Made by a program: the position numbers and the translations under genes. Shown here in pieces: positions 6,331 through 7,773 of a stretch of 7,773 bases of DNA. Position 1 is the first letter of the stretch; every line of letters begins with the position of its first letter. A model generated the notes under the pieces. That model was given only the letters and a program-made list of their open reading frames with translations, made no database searches and had not been told where the DNA came from. The stretch spans positions 1-7,773 of the forward strand of contig JAUVUO010000055.1 of the NCBI GenBank assembly GCA_030601015.1, given 5' to 3'. This stretch comes from Candidatus Omnitrophota bacterium. Its GTDB lineage: Bacteria; Omnitrophota; Gorgyraeia; Duberdicusellales; 4484-171.

Positions 6331-7275
6331 TTATCCTTCAAACGGCTCTATATGTATTGATATAAACGTTTCATATCCAAATGACTTTTTTAGGTTTACT
6401 TCAACCATAGTAGAAATATCATGGGCTTGAACAACATTTAAATTCTTATCTACCTTAATATGGACATCTATAGCAATATCATTTCCTATCCAACGTGTTT
6501 TCATGTTGTGAGTCATTCTTACTAAAGGAGTATTCTCGATTATCTGTAATATTTTATTTTCCATCTCTTCGTTTAATGAGACTTCGAGTAACTCATTTAC
6601 ACTGCTTAACAAGATAGAAATTGACACTTTCAAAATAAAAAAACTTACTAATACCGCGGTAATAGGATCCAAGACTCTCCACTTTTCACCAAAAAATATT
6701 GCTCCTCCAATACCCAACAAAACTCCAACTGATGAAAACATATCAGACCTATGATGTACAGCGTTTGCTAAAATAGCTTTGCTTTTAATTTCTTTCCCGA
6801 CTCTAATTGTATAGCGATACAACCACTCCTTAAATACAATTGAAATAACGGCAGCATATAACGCGAAAATACCCGGTTGATAAAGTATATGGCCCCTGGT
6901 TACCCGAATAATATTTCGAGCCCCGCTTATTAAAAGGTTTCCACCCGCAAAAAACAAAATAAGGCCGATAATAGCTGCGATTAATGTTTCAAACTTGCCA
7001 TGGCCATAATCATGAGTTTTGTCCGGGGGTTTTCGAACAAAATGGAATCCAATAAGAACAATCATATCAGTAAAAAAATCAGATAAAGAATGAATTCCAT
7101 CAGCTATCATAGCCGAGCTTCTTCCAATTATACCGGCTGTTATCTTTAAAACGGTTAAACCGATATTAACAATTAACCCAAACCATGTTGTCCTAACGGC
7201 AGCATCAGAACGTGCCTCCGCGTTTTCAATCGCAATGTTAATTTTGTAATTATTATTAATTTTACCGTTATTCAT
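6331..7275 (-). CDS. Cation diffusion facilitator (CDF) family metal exporter
   Basis: Exports divalent metal (probably Zn2+, possibly Cd2+, Fe2+ or Mn2+) from the cytosol by proton exchange, as a homodimer in the inner membrane. Numbering here is from the TTG at 7290, 319 residues. TM1 begins near 35. TM2 carries IADGIHSLSDFFTD with H67 and D71. The TM2-TM3 loop has the conserved HDYGHGKFE (93-101), and TM5 carries ANAVHHRSDMFSS with H179 and D183. The HxxxD/HxxxD metal site is the arrangement usual for zinc-type CDFs. TM6 (about 208-229, with DPITA) is followed by a cytosolic ferredoxin-like domain of about 90 residues ending in HIEPFEG. The ATG at 7275 (314 residues) is preferred because GGTGA lies just upstream (7284-7280), while the TTG lacks a ribosome site. 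There are no metal-linked neighbours, so specificity rests on motifs only. Confidence 0.92.
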   Translation of the reverse strand: MNNGKINNNYKINIAIENAEARSDAAVRTTWFGLIVNIGLTVLKITAGIIGRSSAMIADGIHSLSDFFTDMIVLIGFHFVRKPPDKTHDYGHGKFETLIAAIIGLILFFAGGNLLISGARNIIRVTRGHILYQPGIFALYAAVISIVFKEWLYRYTIRVGKEIKSKAILANAVHHRSDMFSSVGVLLGIGGAIFFGEKWRVLDPITAVLVSFFILKVSISILLSSVNELLEVSLNEEMENKILQIIENTPLVRMTHNMKTRWIGNDIAIDVHIKVDKNLNVVQAHDISTMVEVNLKKSFGYETFISIHIEPFEG

Positions 7276-7363
7276 TCTTTCACCAGACAAATAATCTTTT
7301 AATATTATCTAAAATTATTGCGGAAATATTCGAATTCATTTATAAAATACACACTACCCCCCC

Positions 7364-7379
7364 TATTAACCGGTTAATA
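7364..7379. promoter_or_regulatory. Perfect 16-bp palindrome upstream of the CDF gene
   Basis: TATTAACCGGTTAATA is a perfect palindrome about 90 bases upstream of the preferred CDF start codon, directly beside a run of seven C (7357-7363). It has the form of a dimeric repressor site. I do not match it to a named regulator. A perfect 16-bp palindrome is expected around 0.4 times by chance in this window at 30% G+C, though the GC core is less likely. Confidence 0.35.
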
Positions 7380-7397
7380 AATATTCCAAAAAAATTC

Positions 7398-7529
7398 TTA
7401 ATGATTAGTTTTTTGGACATCGGGGTAACGTTCATTGGGATGAGAATATACAATAAAAATTTTAAATGATTTATAAATTCGCGGAACTGCTAAACCTAAT
7501 CCATTAACTTTTACAATTGTAAAATTCAT
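7398..7529 (-). CDS. Possible 43-residue small protein, unrecognised
   Basis: An open frame from ATG (7529-7527) to TAA (7400-7398) would encode a 43-residue peptide that includes LGLAVPRIYKSFKIFIVYSH and then PNERYPDVQKTNH. There is no strong ribosome site (TTGAAGCT precedes the ATG). It lies between the HU terminator and the CDF gene in the same orientation. Composition is protein-like, with a mixed hydrophobic centre and a polar, proline-containing tail. At this length chance is a serious alternative, and a palindrome overlaps codons 2-7. Confidence 0.25.
   Translation of the reverse strand: MNFTIVKVNGLGLAVPRIYKSFKIFIVYSHPNERYPDVQKTNH
7509..7524. promoter_or_regulatory. Perfect palindrome containing TACANNTGTA (CopY/BlaI-type box)
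   Basis: TTTTACAATTGTAAAA is a perfect 16-bp palindrome. Its core fits TACANNTGTA, the operator pattern known for CopY/BlaI/MecI-family repressors. On the minus strand a weak promoter, TTGAAG (7537-7532), 16 bases, TGTAAA (7515-7510), would have its -10 inside the palindrome. No such regulator gene is in the window, and an AT-rich palindrome can be chance. Confidence 0.3.
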
Positions 7530-7562
7530 AGCTTCAATAAAATTTTAGTTATGGTAGGAAAT

Positions 7563-7598
7563 AAAAAAAAAGAAAAGAGCAGGCCAAGGCCTGCTCTT
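7563..7598 (-). terminator. Strong intrinsic terminator of the HU gene
   Basis: Read on the minus strand, an 11-bp perfect stem (AAGAGCAGGCC at 7598-7588, GGCCTGCTCTT at 7585-7575) with a tight central TT is followed by a T-rich tract (TTTTCTTTTTTTTT, ending near 7563). It starts 5 bases after the HU stop codon. The opposite side (TTAATTTTTAATT on plus) is also T-rich, so some bidirectional action is possible. Confidence 0.88.
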
Positions 7599-7603
7599 AA
7601 TTT

Positions 7604-7773
7604 TTAATTAACTAATTCTTTTAATGCTTTGCCTGGACGAAAAACCGGAGATTTCTTTGCAGGAATCTTAATCTGTTCTCCAGTCTGAGGATTCTTGCCA
7701 AGTCTGGCTTTTCTCTTAACATCTTTAAAAGTCCCAAAGCCAGCTATAGCTACTTCTTTCTTTTTCTTCAAAG
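7604..7773 (-). CDS. HU-family DNA-binding protein, C-terminal 55 residues
   Basis: Nucleoid protein that bends DNA as a dimer. The frame enters from the right edge and ends at TAA (7606-7604). It reads VAIAGFGTFKDVKRKARLGK, then NPQTGEQIKIPAKKSPVFRP and GKALKELVN. The GFGTF strand, the arm with the near-invariant R-x-G-x-NPxTG-x-x-I-x-IPA pattern (here RLGKNPQTGEQIKIPA), and the closing FxPGKxLKxxV helix are all diagnostic for HU/IHF proteins. About 35 N-terminal residues, including the start, lie outside the window. HU versus IHF cannot be fully separated from the C-terminal part, but the arm sequence is HU-like. A strong terminator follows at once, so transcription ends here and the CDF gene needs its own promoter. 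Confidence 0.95.
   Translation of the reverse strand, partial: LKKKKEVAIAGFGTFKDVKRKARLGKNPQTGEQIKIPAKKSPVFRPGKALKELVN

Noticed and set aside
1..7773. CRISPR arrays, tRNA or rRNA genes, insertion-sequence ends, prophage or defence genes
   Set aside because: I looked on both strands and saw no regularly spaced repeats, cloverleaf-like segments, transposase motifs or phage structural genes. The only tandem repeat is the two-copy 35-bp unit at 1349-1414.

Overview
The window is strongly AT-rich (by eye about 30% G+C) and clearly bacterial: Shine-Dalgarno sites, sigma70-like promoters, an HU gene and a hairpin/T-run terminator are all visible. The large secreted repeat protein in the middle resembles, from memory, big membrane-anchored proteins of the PVC superphylum (Planctomycetes, Omnitrophota and relatives). 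I lean towards an uncultivated Omnitrophota-like genome, with low to moderate confidence. No search could be run.

Layout. Positions 1-611 (minus) hold the N-terminal two thirds or so of a radical SAM protein that runs off the left edge. A divergent promoter region (612-801) separates it from a 195-residue unrecognised protein (802-1389, plus). The end of that gene has been rewritten by a 35-bp tandem duplication with an inverted-copy filler. Removing 35 bp restores an open frame to 1496 and a 219-residue protein. Positions 1497-1914 carry no convincing gene, only a promoter-like site followed by a decayed-looking frame, then a hairpin and -10 box just before the next gene. The main unit is 1915-6040 (plus): a 1052-residue secreted, C-terminally anchored protein with about four 175-180-residue beta-rich repeats, followed 22 bp later by a PfkB-type sugar-phosphate kinase. 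The 290-bp convergent gap after it (6041-6330) holds non-coding repeat-like debris and a weak terminator. A cation diffusion facilitator (CDF) metal exporter (6331-7275, minus) follows, with two perfect 16-bp palindromes and a possible 43-codon ORF upstream of it. The right end has a strong terminator and the C-terminal 55 residues of HU (7604-7773, minus), which runs off the right edge.

How the genes relate. Only the secreted protein and the kinase look like one transcription unit, and no functional link between them is evident. The rest reads as independent housekeeping or accessory genes. I do not see a multi-gene defence, secretion or biosynthetic system here. The most informative observations are the template-switch-like mutation at 1349-1414, the inverted repeat on the promoter of the same gene, and the secreted repeat protein.
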